Positions 1 through 8,718 of a stretch of DNA of 64,000 nt are shown piece after piece. The notes under the pieces are model-generated. The model searched no databases. It had not been told where the DNA came from and saw only the letters and a list, made by a program, of their open reading frames with translations. Each line of letters opens with the position of its first letter. Position 1 is the first letter of the stretch. The translations under genes and the position numbers were made by a program. Origin of the DNA: Limnohabitans parvus II-B4 (GTDB taxonomy: Bacteria > Pseudomonadota > Gammaproteobacteria > Burkholderiales > Burkholderiaceae_C); assembly GCF_003063455.1 (NCBI RefSeq), contig NZ_NESN01000002.1, forward strand, positions 124,001 to 188,000, written 5' to 3'.

Positions 1-1
1 G

Positions 2-712
2 ATGAAAGCCCGCGCTCCGGTCGACTTCGAGCTGGTGGCGGTCAACCTCGACCAAAAGCAGCCGGGCTTCCCGGATCACATCCTGCCTGCGTATTTGAAA
101 GAGCTGGGCGTGGAGTTCCACATCGAGACGCAAGACACGTACTCGATCGTGAAAGACAAAATTCCCGAAGGCAAGACCATGTGCAGCCTGTGCTCGCGTC
201 TGCGCCGGGGCATTTTGTACCGCGTGGCGCGTGAGCTCAAATGCAACAAGCTGGCGCTGGGCCACCACCGCGACGATATGCTGCAAACCTTCTTCTTGAA
301 CATGTTCTTTGGCGGCAAGCTCAAAGGCATGCCCCCGAAGTTGGTGAGCGACAACGGCGAGTTCATGGTCATTCGCCCACTGGCCTATGTGGCCGAATCC
401 GATTTGATCCGTTGGGCAGAGCACCGACAGTTCCCCATCATCCCGTGCACCCTGTGCGGCAGCCAGGAAAACCTGCAACGCCTGCAGGTGGGCAACATGC
501 TGCGCGAGTGGCAAAAGAAGCACCCTGGTCGCATTGAAAACATGTTTGCTGCCCTGCAAAATGTCGTGCCCTCGCATTTGATGGATGCCAAGCTGCACGG
601 CTTCAAAGACCTGAAGATCACCGGCATCGCCGATGAGGCGGGCGACAAAGCCTTTGACGAAGAAGAGTTCAAGGAAGCGTCCTTACCGGGCATCCAGGTC
701 ATCTCGGTGTAA
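2..712 (+). CDS. ttcA: tRNA 2-thiocytidine(32) synthetase TtcA, 5'-truncated by the window edge
   Basis: TtcA thiolates cytidine 32 of certain tRNAs using ATP and a [4Fe-4S] cluster. Only the C-terminal 236 residues are visible; the N-terminal PP-loop ATP motif (SGGKDS) must lie before base 1, so the ATG at base 2 is an internal methionine. Visible are the family's two CxxC pairs (residues 61/64 in [11 protein letters not shown] and 149/152 in PCTLCGSQ), which supply cluster and catalytic cysteines, and the GHHRDD segment at 87-92 typical of the ATP-pyrophosphatase fold. The gene is followed after 18 bp by a lipoprotein gene with its own AGGAGA ribosome-binding site, so the two may be cotranscribed. 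Confidence 0.95.
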   Translation: MKARAPVDFELVAVNLDQKQPGFPDHILPAYLKELGVEFHIETQDTYSIVKDKIPEGKTMCSLCSRLRRGILYRVARELKCNKLALGHHRDDMLQTFFLNMFFGGKLKGMPPKLVSDNGEFMVIRPLAYVAESDLIRWAEHRQFPIIPCTLCGSQENLQRLQVGNMLREWQKKHPGRIENMFAALQNVVPSHLMDAKLHGFKDLKITGIADEAGDKAFDEEEFKEASLPGIQVISV

Positions 713-730
713 ACCTCAGGAGAACGGGTC

Positions 731-1366
731 ATGCGCAAAAGCTCACAGCCACTCACTCGGCGCTTGTCGTTGGCCATGGCCGCACTGGCCTTGACGCTTT
801 TGACGGGCTGCGCCTCGATGCGTCTGGTCGACAGTGATGTCGTCTCGGTGGCAGCCGTGCCGTCGGGCATGAGCTTGCAAGGCGCCCGATACCGCTTTGA
901 GCGCCTGCCGTCACAGGTCAACAACCCCGAGGCCGGACTGGCCGAGCAACAAGCACAAGCCGCCATGACGGCTGTGGGTTTGGTGCGCGACGATGCGGGT
1001 GCCAGCCTGAGCGTGATGGTGGGCTTCAGTGGCACGCAATACCAGGCAGACCCTTGGGGACGCCCGATCGGGCCGGGCTGGACACCTTACGGCAGCGTCG
1101 GCATTGGTATTGGCATTGGTGCTGGCTCGCACATCGGACTGGGCACGGGCATGCGCTTTCCGCCGCCCACGCAGTACCGCCGCGAGGTCAGCTTGGTCAT
1201 GCGCGATTTGAAATCAGGCCAAGTGGTCTACGAAACCCGCGCCAGCCACGCGGGCCCATGGAGCGACAGCGTGCCGATTTTTGCCACCCTGTTTCAGGCC
1301 GCACTGGCCAACTTCCCCAACCCGCCTGCAGGCTTGCGCCGGGTCAACATCGAACTGCCGCGCTGA
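731..1366 (+). CDS. DUF4136-like outer-membrane lipoprotein
   Basis: This encodes a 211-residue secreted lipoprotein. It has a basic N-terminus, a hydrophobic stretch and a lipobox LLTGC with the lipidated cysteine at residue 27. The next residues are Ala-Ser, not Asp, which favours sorting to the outer membrane. The body resembles DUF4136 proteins, which have no assigned reaction, and contains a glycine/isoleucine-rich run (GIGIGIGAG, about residues 125-133). An AGGAGA ribosome-binding site lies just upstream of the ATG. It sits between ttcA and a phosphatase gene on the same strand; nothing in the context suggests a specific role. Family assignment is by overall look and is moderately certain. 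Confidence 0.75.
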   Translation: MRKSSQPLTRRLSLAMAALALTLLTGCASMRLVDSDVVSVAAVPSGMSLQGARYRFERLPSQVNNPEAGLAEQQAQAAMTAVGLVRDDAGASLSVMVGFSGTQYQADPWGRPIGPGWTPYGSVGIGIGIGAGSHIGLGTGMRFPPPTQYRREVSLVMRDLKSGQVVYETRASHAGPWSDSVPIFATLFQAALANFPNPPAGLRRVNIELPR

Positions 1367-1378
1367 ACCTAGGACTTC

Positions 1379-2023
1379 ATGGAACCCACCCGCATTCTGG
1401 CGATTCGCCACGGAGAAACCGCCTGGAACGTGGACACACGCTTGCAAGGCCATCTGGACATCCCGCTCAACGACGTGGGCTTGCGCCAAGCCCAGCATTT
1501 GGCCCGGGCGCTGGTGCAGCGTGATGCCATCGATGCGATTTACGCCAGCGACCTGTCTCGCGCCCATACCACGGCCCAGGCGGTTGCGCAGCTTGTCGGT
1601 CAAAGCGTGACCACACATGTCGGCCTGCGCGAGCGTCACTTTGGTGCGTTCCAGGGGCGCACCTTTGCCGAGATCGAAGTCGAGTTGCCCGAGCACGCCT
1701 GGCACTGGCGCAAACGCACGCCGGACTGGACGCCGCCTGACGGCGGTGAATCCCTGATCGCGTTGCGCGAACGGATTGTGGCCACCGTGGACGAGCTGGC
1801 AGCCCGGCACCCTGGCCAGCAAGTCGTGATGGTGGCCCATGGCGGCGTGATGGACATCCTGTACCGCGCAGCCACCCGCCTTGAACTGCAAGCACCTCGC
1901 ACCTGGCAACTGACCAACACCGCCGTCAACCGGCTGCTGTGGACGCCGCAAGGGCTTTCCTTGGTCGGCTGGGGCGACACCACCCATCTGGCTGCACTGG
2001 GGAAAGACGAAACCTCGGTCTGA
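1379..2023 (+). CDS. Histidine phosphatase (phosphoglycerate mutase-like) family protein
   Basis: This 214-residue protein belongs to the single-domain histidine phosphatase superfamily. It has the N-terminal RHGE motif (catalytic His11), Arg61 in SDLSRA, the acidic Glu85 region (LRERHFG) and the second catalytic histidine at 154 in MVAHGG. Such proteins hydrolyse small phosphate esters through a phosphohistidine; the GpmB/CobC-like subgroup cannot be resolved to a substrate from sequence alone. It starts 12 bp after the lipoprotein gene, with TAGGA upstream of the ATG, so it is probably the last gene of a ttcA-led transcript. The stop codon lies inside a strong hairpin that separates it from ruvB. 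Confidence 0.88.
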   Translation: MEPTRILAIRHGETAWNVDTRLQGHLDIPLNDVGLRQAQHLARALVQRDAIDAIYASDLSRAHTTAQAVAQLVGQSVTTHVGLRERHFGAFQGRTFAEIEVELPEHAWHWRKRTPDWTPPDGGESLIALRERIVATVDELAARHPGQQVVMVAHGGVMDILYRAATRLELQAPRTWQLTNTAVNRLLWTPQGLSLVGWGDTTHLAALGKDETSV

Positions 2024-2063
2024 AGCCTTGAGGGCCGTCGACCGGCAGCCCTCGATGGCTTCA
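2021..2063. terminator. Hairpin between convergent phosphatase gene and ruvB, probable bidirectional terminator
   Basis: TGAAGCC (2021-2027) pairs with GGCTTCA (2057-2063), and GAGGGC (2030-2035) pairs with GCCCTC (2048-2053), giving one long stem that starts in the stop codon of the upstream gene and ends just before the ruvB stop. There is no strong T-run, so termination strength is uncertain, but its position between two converging genes supports this role. Confidence 0.6.
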
Positions 2064-2067
2064 GGCT

Positions 2068-3120
2068 TTAAATCCGTTCACCAAACGATTTCGGTGGCGT
2101 CACACCCAAATGCCTGAAAGCCGCCAGCGTGGCCATGCGCCCCCGTGGTGTGCGCTGCAAATAACCTTGCTGGATCAAATACGGCTCGATCACGTCTTCG
2201 ATCGTGTCGCGCTCTTCACCGATGCTGGCGGCGATGTTGTCCAGGCCGACCGGGCCGCCATCAAATCGGTGAATCACCGCTTCGAGCAGTTTGCGGTCCA
2301 TCAGGTCGAAGCCTTCAGGGTCCACGTCCAGCATGACCAGGGCTTTTTGTGCGAGGCCTTTGTGGATGGTGCCGTCGCCCTTCACGTCGGCATAGTCACG
2401 CACCCGGCGCAGCAAACGGTTGGCGATGCGCGGTGTGCCACGTGAACGGCGGGCGATCTCAAACGAGCCTTCCGGGTCAATCGGCGCTTTGAGCAAACCG
2501 GCGCTGCGGGTCACGATGCGAGTCAGCTCTTCAGGGGTGTAGAACTCCAGCCGCGACACGATGCCAAAGCGGTCGCGCAGCGGGTTGGTGAGCATGCCCG
2601 CACGGGTGGTCGCGCCCACCAGAGTGAAGGGTTGCAAGTCGAGCTTGATGCTGCGGGCCGCCGGGCCTTCGCCGATCATGATGTCGATCTGGTAGTCCTC
2701 GAGCGCGGGGTACAAGATTTCCTCGACCACAGGCGAGAGGCGATGGATCTCGTCGATGAAGAGCACATCGTTGCGCTCCAGATTCGTCAATAGCGCGGCC
2801 AGGTCTTTGGGCTTTTCGAGCACCGGTCCGCTGGTCTGGCGCAGGTTCACGCCCAACTCGGCCGCGATGATGTGGCTGAGCGTCGTTTTGCCCAAGCCAG
2901 GCGGGCCAAACAGCAGCACATGGTCCAGCGGTTCTTCGCGCATCTTGGCGGCGCTGATGAAAATTTCCAGCTGCTCGCGCACCTTGACCTGGCCGACGTA
3001 TTCGTCGAGCAGTTTGGGGCGCAGGGCGCGCTCAATGGCCTCTTCTTGGTGGGACACGGGGGCCGCTGAAATGACCCGGGGTTCGGGTTGGGGGGCGAAA
3101 TCGTCGGTGCGGATGCTCAT
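2068..3120 (-). CDS. ruvB: Holliday junction branch migration ATPase RuvB
   Basis: RuvB is the AAA+ ring motor that drives branch migration of Holliday junctions with RuvA. The 350-residue protein has the usual length. Walker [10 protein letters not shown] is at residues 72-80, Walker B DEIHR at 123-127, the sensor segment VGATTRAG follows, and the C-terminal winged-helix region is present. It lies 14 bp downstream of ruvA on the minus strand, the standard ruvAB operon. ruvC is not in the window. No anomaly is visible. Confidence 0.98.
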   Translation of the reverse strand: MSIRTDDFAPQPEPRVISAAPVSHQEEAIERALRPKLLDEYVGQVKVREQLEIFISAAKMREEPLDHVLLFGPPGLGKTTLSHIIAAELGVNLRQTSGPVLEKPKDLAALLTNLERNDVLFIDEIHRLSPVVEEILYPALEDYQIDIMIGEGPAARSIKLDLQPFTLVGATTRAGMLTNPLRDRFGIVSRLEFYTPEELTRIVTRSAGLLKAPIDPEGSFEIARRSRGTPRIANRLLRRVRDYADVKGDGTIHKGLAQKALVMLDVDPEGFDLMDRKLLEAVIHRFDGGPVGLDNIAASIGEERDTIEDVIEPYLIQQGYLQRTPRGRMATLAAFRHLGVTPPKSFGERI

Positions 3121-3134
3121 GGCTCAGTTCATCT

Positions 3135-3710
3135 TCATTTGTTCAGGGCTTTGAGTGCCAGCTTGATGCCGTCGCTCACGCCCACGTCGACAGGCAAGCT
3201 CTTGAGTGCAGCCGCTGCTTCTTTGTCGCTGTAACCGAGCGCCAGCAAAGCCTGCTGGATGTCGCTTTGCGCATCGGGGGTATTGACCGCAAACAAGCCG
3301 CCCAAGTCACCACCCAGCTTGCCCTTGAGTTCGAGCAGCAGGCGCTCGGCGGTCTTTTTGCCAATGCCAGGCACCTTGACCAGACGCCCGACTTCTTGCG
3401 TGGTGATGGCTTGCGCCAAGTCGGTCACGCTCATGCCCGACAGCACGCTGAGTGCCGTGCGGGGGCCGACACCGGAAATTTTGATGAGCTGGCGGAAGGC
3501 CTCGCGCTCGCTCAAGGTGGCAAAACCGTAGAGAATTTGCGCGTCTTCACGCACCACAAAGTGCGTGACCAGACTGACTTTTTCACCCGTGGCAGGCAAG
3601 TTGTAGAACGTGCTCATGGGCACATTGACTTCGTAGCCCACGCCATGGCAGTCCACGATCACCTCGGGTGGGTTTTTGTCGCTCAGGATGCCGGTGAGTT
3701 TGCCAATCAT
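3135..3710 (-). CDS. ruvA: Holliday junction DNA helicase subunit RuvA
   Basis: RuvA binds the four-way junction as a tetramer and loads RuvB. The 191-residue protein starts MIGKLTGIL, the conserved beginning of the OB-fold domain. It carries the two helix-hairpin-helix segments ([11 protein letters not shown] and [18 protein letters not shown], roughly residues 75-130) and the small C-terminal domain III that contacts RuvB. It is the first gene of the ruvAB operon and is divergent from the phoH homologue, so the promoters of both lie in the roughly 100 bp upstream. Confidence 0.98.
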   Translation of the reverse strand: MIGKLTGILSDKNPPEVIVDCHGVGYEVNVPMSTFYNLPATGEKVSLVTHFVVREDAQILYGFATLSEREAFRQLIKISGVGPRTALSVLSGMSVTDLAQAITTQEVGRLVKVPGIGKKTAERLLLELKGKLGGDLGGLFAVNTPDAQSDIQQALLALGYSDKEAAAALKSLPVDVGVSDGIKLALKALNK

Positions 3711-3805
3711 GGAGGGAAGCCCTTGGGTTGCGCGGTATAGAGGAAAATCAGGGCTCCGCGGCCTGCAACAAACCGGTCGAAACCACCACGAACAGGATTA
3801 TCCAC

Positions 3806-4786
3806 TTGATCGTCAGACACACTTTTATCCCGCACAACAATACCCGCTTGTCGCACCTGTGCGGGCCCATGGACGCCCACCTGCGCACCATCGAAGCGGG
3901 CTTGCAAGTGAGCATTGCGCACCGTCATGAGCAATTCAAAGTGGACGGCCCCAAGGCCGTGGCCATGCGGGCCATGGAGATTTTGCAGGCGATTTACGAG
4001 CGGGCCGACCGCCCCATTGCCCCGGACATGGTGCAGCTCATGCTGGTGGGCGACAGCGGGGGCGAAGAAGCCGACCTGCCCGCCTTGCAAACTCGCCGAG
4101 CCGACCTGAAGGCCCGCACGCCAGTGCAGGCTGCGTACCTGGAAAGCATCGCCACCCACGACATCAGCTTTGGCATCGGGCCTGCGGGCACTGGCAAGAC
4201 CTATTTGGCCGTGGCCTGCGCGGTGGACGCCCTGGAACGCGCCAGCGTGCAGCGCATCGTGCTGACACGCCCGGCCGTCGAAGCGGGCGAACGACTGGGT
4301 TTTTTGCCCGGCGACCTGTCACAAAAGGTGGACCCGTATTTGCGCCCGCTGTACGACGCGCTGTATGACCTGATGGGTTACGACAAGGTGCAAAAGGCGT
4401 TTGAGCGCAACGCGATCGAGATTGCGCCGCTGGCCTTCATGCGCGGGCGCACGCTGAACAACGCCTTTGTGATTCTGGACGAGGCTCAAAACACCAGCAC
4501 CGAGCAGATGAAGATGTTTTTGACGCGCATTGGCTTTGGGGCCAAGGCGGTGGTCACAGGCGATGTGAGCCAGATCGACTTGCCCAAAGGGCAACTGAGT
4601 GGACTGATCGATGCGGAGCGGGTGCTCAAGCGCGTCAAGGGCATCGCCTTCACGCGGTTCAGCAGCGCCGACGTGGTGCGACACCCGCTGGTGGCCCGCA
4701 TCGTTGACGCCTACGATGCGCAAGGCAGCGCCGCGCTGCGCGCGGGCGTGACCACCCGCCGCAAGCCTTTGCCCACCGACGATTGA
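3806..4786 (+). CDS. phoH: PhoH family ATPase (YbeZ-like)
   Basis: This is a cytoplasmic P-loop ATPase of the PhoH/YbeZ family, thought to act with YbeY in RNA metabolism. Counting from the chosen start it is 326 residues long, with Walker A GPAGTGKT at 125-132 and a Walker B-like LDEAQN further on. The start is taken as the TTG at 3806: an AGGA sits 8 bp upstream and the product then begins (M)IVRHTFIPHNN, as in other betaproteobacteria. The ATG at 3728 would add 26 residues without family resemblance. ybeY follows 30 bp downstream, the conserved phoH-ybeY pair. Confidence 0.93.
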   Translation: MIVRHTFIPHNNTRLSHLCGPMDAHLRTIEAGLQVSIAHRHEQFKVDGPKAVAMRAMEILQAIYERADRPIAPDMVQLMLVGDSGGEEADLPALQTRRADLKARTPVQAAYLESIATHDISFGIGPAGTGKTYLAVACAVDALERASVQRIVLTRPAVEAGERLGFLPGDLSQKVDPYLRPLYDALYDLMGYDKVQKAFERNAIEIAPLAFMRGRTLNNAFVILDEAQNTSTEQMKMFLTRIGFGAKAVVTGDVSQIDLPKGQLSGLIDAERVLKRVKGIAFTRFSSADVVRHPLVARIVDAYDAQGSAALRAGVTTRRKPLPTDD

Positions 4787-4816
4787 CCTGCCAGCGGCAT
4801 CACGGCATTCTCACGC

Positions 4817-5314
4817 ATGCCCCTGCGCCCCTCTTTGAACAAGCTCCACAAGATCAATATGGCCCTGAAACAACTCCAACTGTCGCTGCAATTCGGTGAC
4901 ATTCCCTACGCAGCCCGTCACCGTGCCGCCCTGCCCCGCCACGCGGTGACTCGCGCCATTCGGCACGCACTGGCCGATGACGCCGAAATCACGGTGCGCA
5001 TCGTGGGCGAGGAAGAGGGCCGTGCGCTGAACCAGAGTTACCGCAAAAAAGACTACGCCACGAATGTGCTGACATTTGACTATGCGCAAGAACCTGTGGT
5101 GATGGCCGACCTGGTGCTGTGTGCCCCGGTGGTGGCACGCGAGGCCAAGGAGCAAGGCAAGACCCTGGCAGCGCATTACGCGCATTTGCTGGTGCACGGC
5201 ACCTTGCACGCCCAAGGCTGGGACCACGAGACCAGCGAAGCCGATGCTGAGGAGATGGAGGCCTATGAGGTGGCCATTTTGGCGGGATTGGGGTTGAAAA
5301 ATCCCTATCGATAA
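4817..5314 (+). CDS. ybeY: Endoribonuclease / rRNA maturation factor YbeY
   Basis: YbeY is a zinc-dependent single-strand endoribonuclease needed for 16S rRNA 3' processing and ribosome quality control. The metal-binding signature H-x3-H-x5-H is seen as [11 protein letters not shown], with His127, His131 and His137 of the 165-residue reading. A second possible start at 4859 (MALKQLQL) would give 151 residues and fits many family members better; neither start has a strong ribosome-binding site. It is preceded by phoH and followed by an unusual pair of hairpins rather than by corC, which often comes next in related genomes. Confidence 0.95.
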   Translation: MPLRPSLNKLHKINMALKQLQLSLQFGDIPYAARHRAALPRHAVTRAIRHALADDAEITVRIVGEEEGRALNQSYRKKDYATNVLTFDYAQEPVVMADLVLCAPVVAREAKEQGKTLAAHYAHLLVHGTLHAQGWDHETSEADAEEMEAYEVAILAGLGLKNPYR

Positions 5315-5321
5315 CGAGTGA

Positions 5322-5399
5322 GGTTTCGGTTTGGGTAGGGCCGGATTCCTCATGACGGGGTACCGAAAATCGTCACCCGGCCCTACCCAAACCGAAACC
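5322..5399 (+). repeat. Variable-stem hairpin element, copy A
   Basis: The left arm 5322-5344 and right arm 5377-5399 are perfect 23-bp reverse complements (the left arm begins GGTTTCGGTTTGGG). They enclose a 32-nt loop at 5345-5376. The loop core at 5348-5372 carries TCATGA, GGGGTACC and AAAATCG and matches, in reverse orientation, the loops of copies B, C and D. The stem sequence is different from that of every other copy. It starts 8 bp after the ybeY stop. There is no T-run, so it is not a standard terminator. I do not recognise the family. Confidence 0.85.
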
Positions 5400-5445
5400 G
5401 TTGTGGGCGTGAAACACTCTTAGGTTTTCCAATGAACACCAAGGG

Positions 5446-5515
5446 GAATGGGGCGATGCGGCGGGCGCCGATTTTCGGTACCCCGTCATGAGGTGCCCGC
5501 CGCATCGCCCCATTC
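5446..5515 (+). repeat. Variable-stem hairpin element, copy B
   Basis: The left arm 5446-5466 and right arm 5495-5515 are perfect 21-bp reverse complements (left arm GAATGGGGCGATGCGG...). The 28-nt loop at 5467-5494 contains 25 nt (5469-5493) that are the exact reverse complement of the loop core of copy A (5348-5372). Copies A and B therefore form an inverted pair, 46 bp apart, between the converging genes ybeY and dbpA. The inner stem (TGGGGCGATG...GGGC) resembles that of copy C in uvrA. Confidence 0.85.
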
Positions 5516-5533
5516 ACCGCTCTCAAAAAACAA

Positions 5534-6943
5534 TCAGAGCAACCGCACCTTCACACTCTTGCCCTTGATCTTGCCGTGTGACAGCTGCGCCTCCACCTTT
5601 TTGGCCAGTTCAGCCTGAACCGCCACATAGGTGGAGAACTCGTTCACATTGATCTTGCCGACCTGCTCACGGGTCAAACCACATTCGCCCGCCAACGCGC
5701 CCATCACGTCGCCAGCGCGAATTTTTTCTTTGCGGCCACCCACGATCTGCAGCGTCCGCATAGGCGGCTGCAAAGGTCCACCTGCGGCAGGCGTCAAGCC
5801 CGACAAAGGCTCCCAGTTGGATTCGCGGCCTTGCATCACCTCGATCTTGCCGACCGAGCCCATCTCGTCCATGCTGGCCAGCGTGAGCGCCAAGCCCTCG
5901 GCATCGCCACGGCCCGTGCGGCCAATCCGGTGGATGTGGATTTCCGGGTCGGGCGTCACGTCCACGTTGATCACGGCTTCGAGCCCTTCCACATCCAGTC
6001 CGCGAGAGGCCACATCGGTGGCCACCAGCACCGAACAACTGCGGTTGGAGAACTGCACCAGCACCTGGTCACGTTCGCGCTGCTCCAACTCACCAAACAG
6101 CGCCAGCGCGCTGTAACCCTGCGCCTGCAGCACCGCCACCAGATCGCGGCATTGCTGCTTGGTGTTGCAAAAAGCGAGCGTGCGCTCGGGGCGGAAATGG
6201 GCCAGCAGTTTGGACACGGCATCCAGCCGCTGGGTCTCACCCACCTCGTAAAACACCTGCCGGATTTTGTGTGCGCTGTGCTGCGCCTCGACTTTCACCG
6301 TCTGCGGCGAGCGCATGAACTGCGCCGCCAACTTGGCGATGCCCTCGGGGTAAGTGGCGGAGAACAGCAGCGTCTGGCGGTCTTTGGCGCACTGGCGCAC
6401 CACCTTGGCGATGTCGTCAAAAAAGCCCATGTCCAGCATGCGGTCGGCCTCGTCCAGCACCAGCGTGTTCACACCCGCCAAACTCAGCGAGCCGCGCTCC
6501 AAGTGGTCCAGGATGCGGCCGGGCGTGCCCACCACGACATCGGCGCCATGCTCCAGGCTAACGGTCTGGCCTCTCAAAGCCACGCCACCGCACAAGGTGA
6601 CAACCTTCACGTTTTGTCGGGCACGGGCCAAGCGACGGATTTCTTGGGTGACCTGATCTGCCAACTCGCGGGTGGGGCACAAGATGACCGCCTGAATGGC
6701 GGCACTGGGTGAGCCAGCGCTTTGCAGGCGCTCAATCAGAGGCAAGCCAAAAGCGGCTGTTTTGCCACTGCCGGTGCTGGCTTGGGCAATCAAATCTTGC
6801 CCTGCCAGCGTCAGTGGCAAGCTGGCCGCCTGGATGGGCGTCATCTGGGTGTAGCCCAGTTGCTCGAGGTTTTGAAGGGTGGCAGGCGCCAGCGTGAGCT
6901 GGTCAAAGCGAGTCGATGTCGCGGCAGGAGAAGTTGCAGTCAT
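5534..6943 (-). CDS. dbpA: ATP-dependent RNA helicase DbpA
   Basis: DbpA is a DEAD-box helicase acting in 50S subunit assembly, directed by its C-terminal domain to hairpin 92 of 23S rRNA. The 469-residue protein shows the Q motif (GYTQMTPIQ), Walker A ASTGSGKT (residues 55-62), LDEADRMLD, SAT and HRIGRTGRG motifs. The last 75 residues (from TLQIVGGRKEKIRAGD) match the DbpA-specific RNA-binding domain, which separates it from RhlE or SrmB. The gene ends 18 bp from hairpin copy B. It is the last gene of a minus-strand run that begins with tyrS. Confidence 0.95.
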   Translation of the reverse strand: MTATSPAATSTRFDQLTLAPATLQNLEQLGYTQMTPIQAASLPLTLAGQDLIAQASTGSGKTAAFGLPLIERLQSAGSPSAAIQAVILCPTRELADQVTQEIRRLARARQNVKVVTLCGGVALRGQTVSLEHGADVVVGTPGRILDHLERGSLSLAGVNTLVLDEADRMLDMGFFDDIAKVVRQCAKDRQTLLFSATYPEGIAKLAAQFMRSPQTVKVEAQHSAHKIRQVFYEVGETQRLDAVSKLLAHFRPERTLAFCNTKQQCRDLVAVLQAQGYSALALFGELEQRERDQVLVQFSNRSCSVLVATDVASRGLDVEGLEAVINVDVTPDPEIHIHRIGRTGRGDAEGLALTLASMDEMGSVGKIEVMQGRESNWEPLSGLTPAAGGPLQPPMRTLQIVGGRKEKIRAGDVMGALAGECGLTREQVGKINVNEFSTYVAVQAELAKKVEAQLSHGKIKGKSVKVRLL

Positions 6944-6976
6944 CCGGGGATTATCGTTCTCCGGCTGTAGGCAAGG

Positions 6977-8227
6977 TCAACGTGCCGCGTCTCTGTACAA
7001 GCCGACCGAGTAGCCACCCACCATCTCACGCCCTTGGCTGGTCGTCACGATGGTCTTGCCATCCGGACTGACCGCCAAACCGACGGTAAATGGGTCCACA
7101 TCGCTGCGCGCGACCACCGACCATGAAGCCAAATCCACTTTCACCAGTTTGGCTTCGTTGTTGATGGCGGCATAGAGACTGCGCTGATCTGGGCTCAGTT
7201 CGATGGTGCGAACCCCCATGCCCACACTCAAACTGCGACCTCCAGGACCTGCAACGCGTTGCGCGCCAGCGGCCTTGAGGGCTTGCACCACGGCCGCGAG
7301 GTCGTAACGCCCCACCAGCCCACTTTGGTTGCCACTGACATACAGGGTGCGTCCATCGTGACTGACCACCATATGCCGGGGATTGGGCACGATGTCGGTC
7401 ACAGTCCCCAAGTAACGCCCTGTTGCAGCATCGAAACCAGCCACGCCACCACCCCCCATGCGGGCCACCAACACGGTCTGCCCATCTGGCGTATAAACCG
7501 TGCCGCGCAAACAAAATCCGCAATTGTTGTCCCGGTTGCCTTTGATGCCTTCCGTGGGCAATTTGCGCTCCACCACCCAGTGTCCGCTGTAACGGAAGTC
7601 TTTGGGATGCTCTGCGCTGATGTCCAGAACGCCCAGTGTGTTGTCGCCCCAATGGGTCACCACCGCTTGCCGGGAATCAGGAGAAATGGCGACATATTTG
7701 GGCAAGGGACCTGTGGGCATGACCCGCACCACCTTGTCGGTTTGCATGTCAATGATGGCCAACGCCGATGGCGACGAGGCGTTCAGGTCAAAGCTGCGTC
7801 GGTAATACGGCACCCAGAGGTATTTGCCGTTGTGCGACATTGCCATTTCAACGGGCTTGCCTAGGAAGTGGTTGTACTGTCCGGCTTTGCCATGGAAATA
7901 GGGGTAACCGAAGACCGTGGTTTCGTTTTGGAAAAGCGCAGCATCTGCGGGGCCAAATGTATGGTCAATCGACCGCAGCGGTTGCAGGTCTGGAAAACTG
8001 TAAACCAGCGTTTGCCCGCCTTCCAGGGCATTGATGTAGAGCTTTTTGCCATCTTGCGAAAACATCGCGGACTTGGGGGATTGAATCCGCACGTCATAGA
8101 TGTCCTGGGGGGCATTTGTCTTGCCCAGCGCCTGGATACGCCCCACGCGAACCAATGACTCTTGCGCCTGCGCGCCAAACACCCACAACATGCCGGTAAT
8201 ACACCCGGTCCAAAAAAGTTTTTTCAT
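6977..8227 (-). CDS. Secreted YncE/YVTN-type beta-propeller protein
   Basis: The product from the chosen ATG is 416 residues. It begins with a signal peptide, MKKLFWTGCITGMLWVFGAQAQ, so it should act in the periplasm or beyond. The rest consists of repeated blade-like segments (KYVAISPDSRQAVVTHWGDN, RHMVVSHDGRTLYVSGNQ, TIELSPDQRSLYAAINN, VGLAVSPDGKTIVTTSQG), the pattern of YncE-like beta-propellers. A CxxC (NNCGFCLRG) lies mid-protein. An upstream in-frame ATG at 8269 would hide the signal peptide and overlap dtd, so the start at 8227 is preferred. No catalytic function can be assigned. Confidence 0.8.
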   Translation of the reverse strand: MKKLFWTGCITGMLWVFGAQAQESLVRVGRIQALGKTNAPQDIYDVRIQSPKSAMFSQDGKKLYINALEGGQTLVYSFPDLQPLRSIDHTFGPADAALFQNETTVFGYPYFHGKAGQYNHFLGKPVEMAMSHNGKYLWVPYYRRSFDLNASSPSALAIIDMQTDKVVRVMPTGPLPKYVAISPDSRQAVVTHWGDNTLGVLDISAEHPKDFRYSGHWVVERKLPTEGIKGNRDNNCGFCLRGTVYTPDGQTVLVARMGGGGVAGFDAATGRYLGTVTDIVPNPRHMVVSHDGRTLYVSGNQSGLVGRYDLAAVVQALKAAGAQRVAGPGGRSLSVGMGVRTIELSPDQRSLYAAINNEAKLVKVDLASWSVVARSDVDPFTVGLAVSPDGKTIVTTSQGREMVGGYSVGLYRDAAR

Positions 8228-8265
8228 TTTGAAGAACTCACAAAAATCAGCCATCCATTGTTTGC

Positions 8266-8718
8266 TCAAGCCCCGGAGGCGCGCATCGTCATGGGGATTG
8301 TCACCGGGCCATCATTGACCAAAGCGACCTTCATGTCGGCTGCGAAACGCCCGGTCTGAACCACCGCATGCAACTGCTGTGCGCGGGCCACGAAGTGGTC
8401 ATAAAGTCGCCGACCTTCTTCGGGTGCAGCAGCCGCCGAAAAACCCGGACGGGTCCCCGAAGCCACATCTGCAGCCAAAGTGAACTGGCTGACCACCAGC
8501 AACCCACCCTGCACGTCCTGCACGCTCAAATTCATCTTGCCAGCGTCGTCACCGAAGATGCGCAGCTTGAGGATCTTGGCGAGCATTTTGTCGGCCACAT
8601 CATCGGTATCGCCCTTTTCTGCGCACAACAGCACCAGCAAGCCCGCGCCAATCTGGCCGATCACGGTGCCATCCACCCGCACGCTGGCTTCGCTCACGCG
8701 CTGCAAAACCGCAATCAT
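8266..8718 (-). CDS. dtd: D-aminoacyl-tRNA deacylase Dtd
   Basis: Dtd hydrolyses D-amino acids wrongly attached to tRNA (and glycine from tRNA-Ala). The 150-residue length is standard. Both active-site motifs are present: SQFTLAAD and NDGPVTIPM, the latter containing the Gly-cisPro pair that excludes L-amino acids. The start codon overlaps the stop of the upstream cation efflux gene by 4 bp (ATGA), so the two are translationally linked. Confidence 0.96.
   Translation of the reverse strand: MIAVLQRVSEASVRVDGTVIGQIGAGLLVLLCAEKGDTDDVADKMLAKILKLRIFGDDAGKMNLSVQDVQGGLLVVSQFTLAADVASGTRPGFSAAAAPEEGRRLYDHFVARAQQLHAVVQTGRFAADMKVALVNDGPVTIPMTMRASGA

Noticed and set aside
5322..5515. The paired hairpins as ordinary rho-independent terminators of ybeY and dbpA
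   Set aside because: Neither stem is followed by a T-run on either strand, the loops are 28-32 nt, and the same loop occurs inside a coding region.
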